Source: Akkermansiaceae bacterium
GTDB taxonomy: Bacteria; Verrucomicrobiota; Verrucomicrobiia; Verrucomicrobiales; Akkermansiaceae
Assembly (NCBI GenBank): GCA_024233135.1
Contig: JACKPZ010000018.1
Coordinates: forward strand, 1-64,000
Length of the DNA stretch: 64,000 bases
Reading direction: 5' to 3'
Of the stretch, positions 42,825 through 51,527 are shown piece by piece; position 1 is the stretch's first letter; the number at the start of each line of letters is the position of its first letter. The notes under the pieces are model-generated. The model made no database searches and had not been told where the DNA came from. It saw only the letters and a program-made list of their open reading frames with translations. Position numbers and translations under genes: made by a program.

Positions 42825-42851
42825 GGGATGAGATCGGATGGTTTGGGGAAA

Positions 42852-44165
42852 TCAGCCGACCAACGGCCAGCCCTCGCGGTACGACCTGCGGAGCAGGGCG
42901 TCGGTCGTGGCGTCGCCGGTGCTGCCTTTGGTACCATCGTAGGAAACAGGCTTGCCGGCACGGTAGGCAACGAGGCCGAGCAGCATGGTTTCGATCATCC
43001 GGCTGGCGTAGTCGAAGTTGCAGGATGTCGTTCCGCCGTCTTTGCACGCCTTGATCCACTCTTCCTGGATCGAGAATTTCCCCCGCACCCCGGTGCGGCT
43101 GAGCCGGGCGTCGCGCGGCGTCCCGGCCGGGATGAAGACATGCGATCCCGGATCGCACACCAAGGTGCCCTTCGTGCCGTGATACATCGACCCGTGGCCG
43201 ATTCCCCGCAACGCGGTATCCGTGGGTGGCTCGGGCATCGCGCCACCCTGGTGCCAGCGCAGTTCGATCTCCTTTCGCCAATCGTTGGCGGGGATGGCGA
43301 AGGTCGTCCGCAGGCGCACCGGAGTGACGTCCGGGTGGAACGGCTCGCCGTCGGCGGAAATCCGGGTCGGCAGCGCCGCATCAAGGGCGTTCCACGCCAA
43401 ATCCATTGTGTGCGATCCCATATCTCCCACCTGGCCGGCACCGAAGTCCCAGTACATGTTCCAGTTGAGACAATTGCTGCCCGGCACCTGCGCGGAGTCG
43501 AAGTCGCCGAAGTATCCGGGATTGTAGGGATGGGCGGGAGCCGGCCCGAGCCACAGGTCGTAGTGGAGAAACTCCGGGGGCTCGCCCGCGGCGGGAAGAT
43601 ATCCGGGTTTCGGAATCTCGCGGTTGCCCCAGACATCCACCGATTTCAACTCGCCCACCACCCCCTCGCGGATCAACTCGCGGACCTTCCGGAAATTCTC
43701 GTTTCCATGAAGCTGCGTGCCCACCTGGGTGGCGAGCTTGCCTTGCTGCTCGAGAAACGTCGCGCGCACGCTGCGTGCCTCCTCCACCGTGATGGCGAGC
43801 GGTTTCTCGCAATACACGTGTAGCCCGCGGCGCATCGCCCAGATCGCGATCGGGGCGTGGGTGTGGTCGGTCGTGGCGCAAACGATGCCGTCGAGCCCCT
43901 CGTGCTCGAGGCAGCGGCGCCAGTCGTGATACGTTTTTACTCCTGGAAACTTCTTTGCCGCCGCGGCGAGGTTTCGTTCGTTCACATCGCAGAGGGCCAC
44001 GATGTTTTCGCCGGAAACCGAGTCGAAGTGGGCCATGCCGCGGCCGCCGACGCCGATCAGGGCGAGATTGAGCTTGTTGTTGGGAGAGGTCCGGCCCGAC
44101 GCGATCCCGGAGGGAAGGATCAGCAGTCCGGCGGCGGATTGTTTCAGGAAACTGCGGCGGCGCAT
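42852..44165 (-). CDS. Gfo/Idh/MocA-family oxidoreductase with Tat signal (437 aa)
   Basis: A Tat-type leader (MRRRSFLKQSAAGLLILPSG) is followed by the Rossmann fold: LNLALIGVGGRGMAHFDSV, IVALCDVNERNLAAAAKKFP and the conserved GLHVYCEKPLAITVEEA (EKP motif). The C-terminal Gfo_Idh_MocA domain includes WLGPAPAHPYNPGYFGD, MYWDFGAGQVGDMGSHTMDL and a long insert with GIGHGSMYHGTKGTLVCDPG. Tat export with a bound NAD(P) is known for secreted members. It probably oxidises or isomerises a sugar or glycoside. The DUF1080 gene follows by 27 nt. The start 44165 was chosen for the twin-arginine leader. Confidence 0.9.
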   Translation of the reverse strand: MRRRSFLKQSAAGLLILPSGIASGRTSPNNKLNLALIGVGGRGMAHFDSVSGENIVALCDVNERNLAAAAKKFPGVKTYHDWRRCLEHEGLDGIVCATTDHTHAPIAIWAMRRGLHVYCEKPLAITVEEARSVRATFLEQQGKLATQVGTQLHGNENFRKVRELIREGVVGELKSVDVWGNREIPKPGYLPAAGEPPEFLHYDLWLGPAPAHPYNPGYFGDFDSAQVPGSNCLNWNMYWDFGAGQVGDMGSHTMDLAWNALDAALPTRISADGEPFHPDVTPVRLRTTFAIPANDWRKEIELRWHQGGAMPEPPTDTALRGIGHGSMYHGTKGTLVCDPGSHVFIPAGTPRDARLSRTGVRGKFSIQEEWIKACKDGGTTSCNFDYASRMIETMLLGLVAYRAGKPVSYDGTKGSTGDATTDALLRRSYREGWPLVG

Positions 44166-44393
44166 GGTGGTGGAGATTCTCAAATTCGAAACAACGAGGA
44201 TGGGTCCAAAAACGCCACGGATACTGTGTTCTTCTTGCCTGTTTTTCAAACAACCACGGCGGAGCACGCCTGTCATGGGAAGTCCGTGAATCTGATAGAA
44301 CGCGGGTTTGATGATTTCCTTGTGCTTCGGACGCGTTGGCGGGATAGAGGTGGGTCCCGTCGCCGTATCCTTTCCTTCACTGACTCCATGACC

Positions 44394-45611
44394 ATGAAAC
44401 GCCGTCACTTTCTCCGCATCGCCACGCTTGCCCCGGTGGCCGCCGCAGCAGCAAACCCGGCGGCCGAGCCCCTGCCACCGGTGATCGGCCCGTATCTCCA
44501 GCATCCCTCACCCGGCGTGATGACGGTGATGCTTCTTACCAAGGGTGATGGCGAGGTGGCCCTTGAAGTCAACCGTGGCGGTGAACGAACGGTGGAGGGA
44601 ACCGCCATTCCCGGATGCGAATGGACGGTGTGGAAATCACGAATCGAGGGACTTCGTCCCGGCGCGGAGGTGGACTATCGCGTGCGGTGGAAACAGGATG
44701 GGGCGGAGCGTTTCGCATCACCCGTCCATCGGTTCCGGGTTCCGGATGCCACGGCGGAGACCTCGCGTTTCCTCGTTTTCAACGACGTCCACGACCACTT
44801 GGAAACGCTCGCCGCGCTGCTCGAACACGTCGATGACGGCGACCATGATTTCACCTGTTTGTTGGGAGACATCTGGAACGATCCATCGCCCCGCAATGGT
44901 GCCGAAGTGGTGTTCCGGACCCTCGATGCATTGGTCCGTGGGCTGGATGCCGCGTCCAAGCCGTTCTTCTACATCCGTGGAAACCACGAGCTGCGCGGCG
45001 GCTTCAAGGATCGCCTCGCCTGGCTCTTCGATATTCCAGCGCTCGATCCCGCGGCGAAATTCGACGAGCAGAACTGGTGGCACAGCCATCGGATCGGACC
45101 GTTCTTCCTCATCGCCACCGATACCGGGGAGGACGACGGGTTCCACACGCCGAAGGACAGTTACAAGCGGCCCGAATTCTGGCAGGGCTACCGCAAACGC
45201 CAGGTGCCCTGGTTGGAGAAACTTGTCGGGGAGAAGGCCGCCGGCGACGCTCCTTGGACGGTCTTCCTCGGTCACATCCCGCTCTTCGATCCCGCGAGCT
45301 GGCATTCCGATCCCTCGCGCGAGTTCTGGCGTCCCGTGCTGACCCGGACACGGATCGATCTGATGCTCGCCGGCCACGACCACTCGTGGAAGTTCGTGCC
45401 GGAGAACAAACCGTTCGAGTTGAAGAAGACGGACGCCGAGGGCAATCCGACGGTCGAGAGTTTCACCCCCGAGTGGCCGATCCTGATCGGCGGCGGACCG
45501 TCGATCCGCGAGGGCACGGTGATGAAGGTGAAGGCCGATCGCCGCGGGCTGTCCGTCGATCTTGTCCATACCAGTGGCAAGGTCCTGCACGAGGTCCGGA
45601 TGAAGGCATGA
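44394..45611 (+). CDS. Secreted calcineurin-like metallophosphoesterase (405 aa)
   Basis: The twin-arginine-like leader MKRRHFLRIATLAPVAAAAA is followed by a small beta domain (about 30-120: PPVIGPYLQHPSPGVMTVMLL, CEWTVWKSRIEGLRPGAEVDYRVRW) of the purple acid phosphatase type. The phosphoesterase core has metal blocks LVFNDVHDHLETL, CLLGDIWNDPS, YIRGNHELRG, FLGHIPLFDP and LMLAGHDHSWKF. All five are present, so it should be active. An ATG 6 nt upstream is an alternative start. It is divergent from the Gfo/Idh/MocA gene (228 nt apart; I see no repeat or convincing promoter in that gap). The substrate is unknown. Confidence 0.88.
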   Translation: MKRRHFLRIATLAPVAAAAANPAAEPLPPVIGPYLQHPSPGVMTVMLLTKGDGEVALEVNRGGERTVEGTAIPGCEWTVWKSRIEGLRPGAEVDYRVRWKQDGAERFASPVHRFRVPDATAETSRFLVFNDVHDHLETLAALLEHVDDGDHDFTCLLGDIWNDPSPRNGAEVVFRTLDALVRGLDAASKPFFYIRGNHELRGGFKDRLAWLFDIPALDPAAKFDEQNWWHSHRIGPFFLIATDTGEDDGFHTPKDSYKRPEFWQGYRKRQVPWLEKLVGEKAAGDAPWTVFLGHIPLFDPASWHSDPSREFWRPVLTRTRIDLMLAGHDHSWKFVPENKPFELKKTDAEGNPTVESFTPEWPILIGGGPSIREGTVMKVKADRRGLSVDLVHTSGKVLHEVRMKA

Positions 45612-45654
45612 AACGTCCGGCGGTCGCCTGCAGGTCCGGACCGCGGGCTTCGAG

Positions 45655-45934
45655 GTGTTTGGTGGTTTCCTGCAATGCGGCTCGCGTGACCCATCTGTGG
45701 TCCTCGCTCCCGCCAACCGCACCTTTCCCAGCCGCATCCTCGATCATGTCCGAACTCCGGAGGCCCAGAAGGGATTCCTCGAGCGGATCGACTTCATCCT
45801 CACCGATCCCGCCACCGCGGCGACCTGCCGCAGCGTCGACTACCCCGCCGATGCGGAACTCGACACGATCTCTGACCACGATCCCGTCATCGCCCGCTTC
45901 GGGCCGCGGAGGGGAAACGGGCGGCCGGTGGAAC
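45655..45934 (+). pseudogene. Remnant of an endonuclease/exonuclease/phosphatase-family gene
   Basis: The 365-nt gap between the phosphoesterase and the AraC gene holds no intact gene. One frame reads APANRTFPSRI, then GFLERIDFILTDPA and AELDTISDHDPVIARFG: the C-terminal end of an EEP-family protein (family pattern: TFPS...RIDFI...SDHxPV). The catalytic N-terminal half (NxH, QE, DFN blocks) is missing and unrelated frame precedes it. The remnant is not a copy of the intact EEP gene at 32157 (different end). Exact borders cannot be fixed. Confidence 0.45.
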
Positions 45935-45976
45935 GTTCGACCGATAGAGCGGAACGCCATGCCGGGGCCGCCATCT

Positions 45977-46843
45977 TCATTCGCCGCAGCCGAAATTCGC
46001 GCGGAAATCGCGCGGCGATCGCCCTGAGCGGCGGCTGAACCAGCGGGAGAACGAAGCGAGGTCGGAGAACCCGAAGGAAGATGCCACCTCCTTGATCCGG
46101 ATGCCGGGTTCCAGCAGCTTTCGCGAGGCCGCATCAAAACGGATCCCGTCGTGATACTCGCCGAGTGTCCGGCCGGTCGATTGCTTGAGCAAACGGTCAA
46201 GCTGCCTCACGGACAGGCCGACTCTTGCCGAGATCGAGTCGCGGTCGAGCGGCTCATCCGGCGGCATTCCCGCGATCGACCGCAGCGCCTCCTCGATTCG
46301 TGGATCGCCCAGCAGTCCGAGATCGGGGGTCACCCCAAGTTCGCGCATCGTCTGCTCGAACGAAGCCGCCCAGCGGGCACCCAATTCGAACAATCGTGCT
46401 GCATGGGAGAGGGTCAGTTCGCCGAGGCCCAAATAGTAGGACGATGTCGTGGTGAGGGCCGTGGTTTCCTCGACGATGTCGCGGGCCTCCGCCTCCAACC
46501 ATGGCAGATCCCCAACGCCGGCGACACGGGTGAGCCCGTGGTCGAAAAGATGCCGGCCGTCCGGCCACTGCCAGTTGATGGTGATCGAAAGGAAATGGAA
46601 CGGGCCTTCGAAACGTTGCTCGCGCTCGCCGGGTCGCGGAAAGATCCATTCGCCGGCGGCCGCCACGTGTTCCACCCCGTCGTGCCGGACGATCGCCCGT
46701 CCATCCAGCACCAGCCACGCGCTGTTCTCATTCGCGTTCAACTTGCAGCCGACTTCCGCCGCATGATCGGCGGTCCAGCTCCGCTCGAGCGCCCATAGCA
46801 GGATTGGTCGGGTTTCCTTCAGTCGTTCGTAAGAGATTTCCAT
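45977..46843 (-). CDS. AraC-family transcriptional regulator (288 aa)
   Basis: The N-terminal half is a cupin-like sensor (about 30-105: LNANENSAWLVLDGRAIVRH, GEWIFPRPGEREQRFEGPFHFLSI). The C-terminal AraC domain (about 195-285) shows ISARVGLSVRQLDRLLKQSTGRTLGEY (HTH 1) and IKEVASSFGFSDLASFSRWFSRRSGRSPRDFR (HTH 2). It is a different subfamily from the three at 3.7-6.8 kb, with a true cupin region. It is divergent from the aspartic protease gene with 101 nt between starts, so it may control that gene and itself. Confidence 0.88.
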   Translation of the reverse strand: MEISYERLKETRPILLWALERSWTADHAAEVGCKLNANENSAWLVLDGRAIVRHDGVEHVAAAGEWIFPRPGEREQRFEGPFHFLSITINWQWPDGRHLFDHGLTRVAGVGDLPWLEAEARDIVEETTALTTTSSYYLGLGELTLSHAARLFELGARWAASFEQTMRELGVTPDLGLLGDPRIEEALRSIAGMPPDEPLDRDSISARVGLSVRQLDRLLKQSTGRTLGEYHDGIRFDAASRKLLEPGIRIKEVASSFGFSDLASFSRWFSRRSGRSPRDFRANFGCGE

Positions 46844-46944
46844 CGGCCCGCGGGATGTCCAGATCTGTCAAATCCATGTCCGAACCGGCAAACCAATTCT
46901 GCTTTTCATCGCATGCGGGCCGATGCGATCTCCGGGGTTTTCCT

Positions 46945-47865
46945 ATGAAACGCCTTCCCATCCTTCTGACCGCCGTTCTCCTCGCAATCGTTCCCACCGT
47001 AGCGCGCGAGTTGTCCTTCCTCCCGATTCCCGTGGTCCGCGCCGATCCTGGCGGCCTCGATCTGGTCAAGGTCAAGGTCGAGGACCGCGACGAGTATTTC
47101 CTGATCGATACCGGGTGCGCCCGTTCGATGCTGTTTTCCACCCCGCTCGCCAAGGAGCTCGGCAAGGAACTCAAGCCCGCGGGCCAGCTCGGTGGGATCG
47201 GCGGCAAAATGGACGCATACACGACGGATTTCGAAACCGTCATCATCGGCGGCAGGCTCCGCGTTTCCGGCGCCTCGTCGATGGTCGGTGCCGTCGATCA
47301 TCTCGAGTCTCTGCAGGTCGATGGTGTGACTGCGAACCCGCAGGGACTACTCGGCGGGAAGATCCTGACGTCCGCCAACGCCGTGTTTGACCTCGGTGGC
47401 GGGCGGATCCTGGTGCCCGGCGAGGGCGTCGGCGCGGATGACTACCGGACGGCGATGACGTCGCAGGGCATGCGCATCGTGGAGTTGAAGAGCGGGAAAC
47501 ACGATCTGCCGTTCGTCGGGGTGGAGATCGGGGGCGAGCTTTTCGCATTCCTGATGGACACCGGTGCGAACGCCAACACGATCGAACCGTCGCTGGTCGA
47601 GCACCTCGGCATTCCGACGGAGGCCTCCGACGTGGAGGTCAAAGGCGCGGGCAAGGTGGCCGGCGTGTCCCGCGCGAGCGTCGATACGCTGCGCATTCCG
47701 GGAGGTGTGGTCCTGAAGAACGTTCCGTTTCATGTGATCGCCACCGGAAGTGACCAGCTCGCACCGGAGGGCATGAAAGCAGGCGGCATCCTCGGCTCGC
47801 GCCTGCTCCATCAGATCAAGGCGCGCATCGACTTCGGCAGCCGCACGCTGGTCCTTCCGAAGTGA
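46945..47865 (+). CDS. Secreted aspartic protease-like protein with two DTG motifs (306 aa)
   Basis: A signal peptide (MKRLPILLTAVLLAIVPTVA) is followed by two retropepsin-like halves in one chain: YFLIDTGCARSMLFS with D55-T-G57 and FLMDTGANANTIEPS with D205-T-G207. Each half ends in a hydrophobic-hydrophobic-G flap-like stretch (GLLGGKILTSANAVFD and GGILGSRLLHQIKARID). Two DTG sites in one chain suggest an intramolecular pseudodimer, as in pepsins, built from retropepsin-type domains. Both Asp are present, so it may be catalytic. The ATG 46945 begins the signal peptide. A motif shared with two later genes starts 11 nt after its stop. Confidence 0.82.
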   Translation: MKRLPILLTAVLLAIVPTVARELSFLPIPVVRADPGGLDLVKVKVEDRDEYFLIDTGCARSMLFSTPLAKELGKELKPAGQLGGIGGKMDAYTTDFETVIIGGRLRVSGASSMVGAVDHLESLQVDGVTANPQGLLGGKILTSANAVFDLGGGRILVPGEGVGADDYRTAMTSQGMRIVELKSGKHDLPFVGVEIGGELFAFLMDTGANANTIEPSLVEHLGIPTEASDVEVKGAGKVAGVSRASVDTLRIPGGVVLKNVPFHVIATGSDQLAPEGMKAGGILGSRLLHQIKARIDFGSRTLVLPK

Positions 47866-47876
47866 TCGGACGCGCC

Positions 47877-47902
47877 AAGTTTTTGTCCCCACCCGCCAAG
47901 TG
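47877..47902 (+). promoter_or_regulatory. AAGTTTTTGTC-N9-CRAGYG element, copy A
   Basis: The sequence is AAGTTTTTGTC, 9 nt, then CAAGTG. It begins 11 nt after the aspartic protease stop and ends 45 nt before the start of the 1162-aa secreted protein gene. Two more copies precede the next two genes with exactly the same spacing. It is probably a promoter or operator, not a terminator; it cannot form a hairpin here. Confidence 0.65.
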
Positions 47903-47947
47903 ATGTTGCTCGCGGCATCCTCCGGCGGGTGTTTCGTTTTCGCGTTC

Positions 47948-50900
47948 ATGAAGCGCTTCCTGCCTTTTCTATTCTCGACCAGCACGCTCCACGCGGAGTT
48001 GTTGAATCCCTCGTTCGATGATTCTCCATTCAACAGCGGCTGGACGTCGTCCGGCGCTTCCCAAGGCGCCTCGTTGATCGGAGACGCGGGAAACTGCGCG
48101 ACGCTCACGTCCGGCGGCTCGATCCATCAGGATTTCGCGGACGATGCGAACGACGCGCTTTCGAGCTTCCAGATCACCTTCGCCCTTCAGGTCGGCACCC
48201 TCGACACCGCGAGCCGCCTCCGCCTCCGTGGGGACGGCAACGCCACCGACATCATGACGCTGCGACCGGTCGCGACGGGCATCGATGTGTACCGTGGGAC
48301 CGCCTCGGGTGGCAGTGCGTTCGAGACGGCGCTGAACGGTTTCCCGCTGGCGGCGAACTCCACCGTTTACGTCCGCCTCACCGGCACCGACTTCGCGCTC
48401 GCCGGACGCAAGTTCACCGTGGGCCTTTCCAACGACGGCACCAACTTCACCACCAGCGGTGAACTGACCGTCTTCCACTCGGCGGCCGTTGGCACGCGCT
48501 TCGAGACGATCCGTTTTGATACGACCTCGGGTGGCGGGATGGAAATCGACGCCGTGGATCTCGTCTCGAACGACCCGCCTCCGGTTCCGCCGGAAACGCC
48601 GGTCGTGCGCGAGATCTCCGGCGTCTATCCGCACCTCGCGATGACCAACTCCCACCTCGAGTGCGGCGTCGGCGCGGTCGTGCCGTGGGCGGACAAACTG
48701 TGGGTCATCACCTACGGCCCGCACCTCGCGAATGGCAGCACCGACAAACTCTACGAGATCGCCCCCGACCTGAGCCGGGTGATCCGCCCCGAGTCCGTCG
48801 GCGGCACCCCGGCGAACCGGATGATCCACACCGAGTCGAACCAGCTGAACATCGGCCCGTATTTCATCGACGACGAGCGCAACGTCCGCGTGCTCCAGCC
48901 GTCGGCCGCGCCCGGCCGCCTGACCGCCACCGCCCGCCACCTCACCGATCCGAACCGCCTCTACATCTTCACGATGGAGGACGGCGTCTATGATGTGAAC
49001 CCCAGCGACCTGTCGTTCATCACGCGGTACCCTGATGTGCAGGGCACCGGCGATCGCTTCCTCTTCGGCTACCACGGCAAGGGAGCCTACACCGGGCAGG
49101 GCAAGTTGGTCGTGGCGAACAACGGCCGCCCGAACAACCAGGGCGTGCCGACCGGGGCCGCCGGTGTGCTCGCGACCTGGGACGGCACCACGGTGCAGGA
49201 AAACGGCGGCGGCTGGTTGCAAGATGGCGGCTCGGATTTCTTCAGCGGAAACGGAGCCGCGGATGGCGCCGTACCGCCATCGCCGCAGCCGCAGTATCTC
49301 CACGGCTGGGTCCAGGTGACCAAAACCCAGCACTGCGAAGTCACCGGCCCCGGCGGCATCTACGGTAGCTCGGACCCGGAGAACGATCCCATTTGGTCGA
49401 CCGGCTTCGATGCCAAATCGGTGATGCTCCACGTGATGGAAGGCGGCCAGTGGAAGGTCTGGCGCCTGCCCAAGGCGTCCTACACGCACGATGGCTCGCA
49501 CGGGTGGCACACCGAGTGGCCGCGGATCCGCCAGCTCGATCCTTCCGATGCCGCATCGCCGTACCTGATGCACATGCACGGATTGTTCTACGATTTCCCG
49601 AAGACCTTCTCGGCGGCGAACTTCGCCGGACTCGAGCCGATCAGCGGCTACTACAAGATGCCCACCGACTACGCGATGTGGAACGGCAAGATCGTGATGG
49701 GCAAGAACGACGCCTCGCAGTTCAACAACGCGCTCGCACTAAAGGACCAGTCGAACCTGTGGTTCGGCACCATGGAGGACGTGGGAAACTGGGGCGCGCC
49801 CAGCGGCCACGGATCCGTGTGGATGAACGAAGCGGTGAACAACGGTGACATTTCCGACGCCTTCCTCGTCTCCGGTTTCCCGCAACGCACGCTCCACCTG
49901 CGCAACACCGGCGCGTCGTCGGTGGATATCGAGATCCAGACCAGCGCCGGCACGCCGAGCTGGACTCCCGTCCGCACCATCAACGTGCCCGCCGGCGGCT
50001 ATGTCAGCGAATTGGTCAGCGACCTCGCCGCGCCCTGGGTGCGCCTCGCCTGCTCTGGCTCGACCGCCAACCTGACCGCCTTCTTCCACATGTCCTCGCC
50101 GTACCCGCATCCGACCCCGGCGTCGGTCGGCAGCGATGAGTTCGCGGCGCTCGCCGACATCCGCGACACCCGCTCGATGTCCGACGGCATGGTGCGCGTG
50201 ATGAACAACACCGAGTTGCAACTCGAGTTCGCCTCGTCGAAAACCGATGGCTCGGGCTCCGCGACGCAGAACGGCTACCACCGCATCGGTGCCGGTCTGG
50301 TGTTGAACGATGTCGATGACGCCACCGCCGAAAGCTCGATGCGCTCGAGCGCCGCGCTGACCCAGGAGTTCGGTTCGGACGACGCTTCGGCGTGGGTTTC
50401 CGAAGGCTCGGTGAAGTTCCGCCTGCCCAAACTCGACCCGCTCTACGACCAACCCTTCGCCGCCGGCTGGGCGCGGGGCATCCGCGAGGTCGTCACCGAG
50501 CGCGAGTTGCTCAATTGCCACGGCACCTTCTACGAGGTCCCGCGCGACAACTCCGGTGGCATGCGCAAGATGCGCGCCATCACCACCCACGGCAAGCGCA
50601 TCACCGACTTCGCCTCGTGGCGAGGGCTGCTGGTGCTCACCGGCGTGCTCGACGATGCCCCGGCGTCCGACACGCTGGTGCGGAATGCCGATGGTTCCGC
50701 CGCCCTGTGGCTCGGTGAAGTCGATGACATCTGGCGCATGGGCGAGCCGCGCGGCAAGGGCGGTCCGTGGAAGGAGACCGTCGTCGCCGCCAACACCCCG
50801 TCCGATCCGTATCTGATGTATGGATACGACCGGAAGGAACTCACCGTGAGCGCCACCGATGCCACGACGATCACGGTCGAGGTCGACTTCCTCGCCGACA

Positions 50901-51436
50901 ACACCTGGTCCACCTACCAGACCTTTGAACTCGCCGCCGGCGAGTCGGTGACCCACGTGTTCCCCGAAGGCTTCCACGCCCACTGGGTGCGGGTGAAATC
51001 GAGCGCCGCAACCACTGCCAGCGCGCAGTTCATCTACGGTCCGGCCGATACCCGCGACGCGTTTCTCGACTGGGCCCGCGACCAAGGTCTCGCGACCGGA
51101 GAGGGACGGTCCGCCATCATCGAAGATGACGACGATGGGGACCACCTCGCGGTTTCCGTCGAATACCTCGTCGCGGGCGGTGATCCGTCCGAGTTCACGG
51201 CGAATCCGGTGATTGCTTCGGACAGCGAGGCGTCGGTGGTGTTGCGGGATCTCTCCATCGAGACGACGATGACAGTCCGTGCTGAGATTTCCCGCGACCT
51301 CAGCGACTGGGTTTCCCAGACGGTCGAGCTTGAGCCGAGCCCCGACCAATCCGGCGTGGACGAGGGATTCATCCGCTACCGAATCATCCTCCCGGAGAAC
51401 GAACCGCGCGAGTTCGTGCGGCTGAGCGTCGGCTGA
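47948..51436 (+). CDS. Large secreted protein with N-terminal shared module (1162 aa)
   Basis: A short signal peptide (MKRFLPFLFSTSTLHA) is followed by a ~190-residue module (about 17-210: LLNPSFDDSPFNSGWTSSGA, FQITFALQVGTL, RLRLRGDGNATDIMTLRP, YVRLTGTDFALAGRKFTVGLS, TRFETIRFDTTSGGGMEIDA). It recurs in the next two secreted genes and looks like a jelly-roll carbohydrate-binding fold. The large centre (about 215-1000) has repeated LWxG/WDG/'YxxP' stretches without a family I recognise, perhaps beta-propeller-like (LYIFTMEDGVYDVNPSDL, LWFGTMEDVGNWG). The C-terminus has a D-rich linker (IIEDDDDGDHLAVSVEYLVAGGD) and a ~60-residue beta module. No anchor motif is seen. The AAGTTTTTGTC element lies 45 nt upstream. 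Confidence 0.8.
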   Translation: MKRFLPFLFSTSTLHAELLNPSFDDSPFNSGWTSSGASQGASLIGDAGNCATLTSGGSIHQDFADDANDALSSFQITFALQVGTLDTASRLRLRGDGNATDIMTLRPVATGIDVYRGTASGGSAFETALNGFPLAANSTVYVRLTGTDFALAGRKFTVGLSNDGTNFTTSGELTVFHSAAVGTRFETIRFDTTSGGGMEIDAVDLVSNDPPPVPPETPVVREISGVYPHLAMTNSHLECGVGAVVPWADKLWVITYGPHLANGSTDKLYEIAPDLSRVIRPESVGGTPANRMIHTESNQLNIGPYFIDDERNVRVLQPSAAPGRLTATARHLTDPNRLYIFTMEDGVYDVNPSDLSFITRYPDVQGTGDRFLFGYHGKGAYTGQGKLVVANNGRPNNQGVPTGAAGVLATWDGTTVQENGGGWLQDGGSDFFSGNGAADGAVPPSPQPQYLHGWVQVTKTQHCEVTGPGGIYGSSDPENDPIWSTGFDAKSVMLHVMEGGQWKVWRLPKASYTHDGSHGWHTEWPRIRQLDPSDAASPYLMHMHGLFYDFPKTFSAANFAGLEPISGYYKMPTDYAMWNGKIVMGKNDASQFNNALALKDQSNLWFGTMEDVGNWGAPSGHGSVWMNEAVNNGDISDAFLVSGFPQRTLHLRNTGASSVDIEIQTSAGTPSWTPVRTINVPAGGYVSELVSDLAAPWVRLACSGSTANLTAFFHMSSPYPHPTPASVGSDEFAALADIRDTRSMSDGMVRVMNNTELQLEFASSKTDGSGSATQNGYHRIGAGLVLNDVDDATAESSMRSSAALTQEFGSDDASAWVSEGSVKFRLPKLDPLYDQPFAAGWARGIREVVTERELLNCHGTFYEVPRDNSGGMRKMRAITTHGKRITDFASWRGLLVLTGVLDDAPASDTLVRNADGSAALWLGEVDDIWRMGEPRGKGGPWKETVVAANTPSDPYLMYGYDRKELTVSATDATTITVEVDFLADNTWSTYQTFELAAGESVTHVFPEGFHAHWVRVKSSAATTASAQFIYGPADTRDAFLDWARDQGLATGEGRSAIIEDDDDGDHLAVSVEYLVAGGDPSEFTANPVIASDSEASVVLRDLSIETTMTVRAEISRDLSDWVSQTVELEPSPDQSGVDEGFIRYRIILPENEPREFVRLSVG

Positions 51437-51440
51437 GGGA

Positions 51441-51466
51441 AAGTTTTTGTCGCAGCCCGTCAAGCG
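51441..51466 (+). promoter_or_regulatory. AAGTTTTTGTC-N9-CRAGYG element, copy B
   Basis: It reads AAGTTTTTGTC, 9 nt, then CAAGCG. It begins 4 nt after the stop of the 1162-aa gene and ends 61 nt before the next ATG (51528). The core and spacing are the same as copies A and C. Confidence 0.65.
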
Positions 51467-51527
51467 ACGGACCTTCCCGGTCGGCGCATCTCTGCTCGAA
51501 TTCCGAAAAACCCAAAACCGTCCGCCA

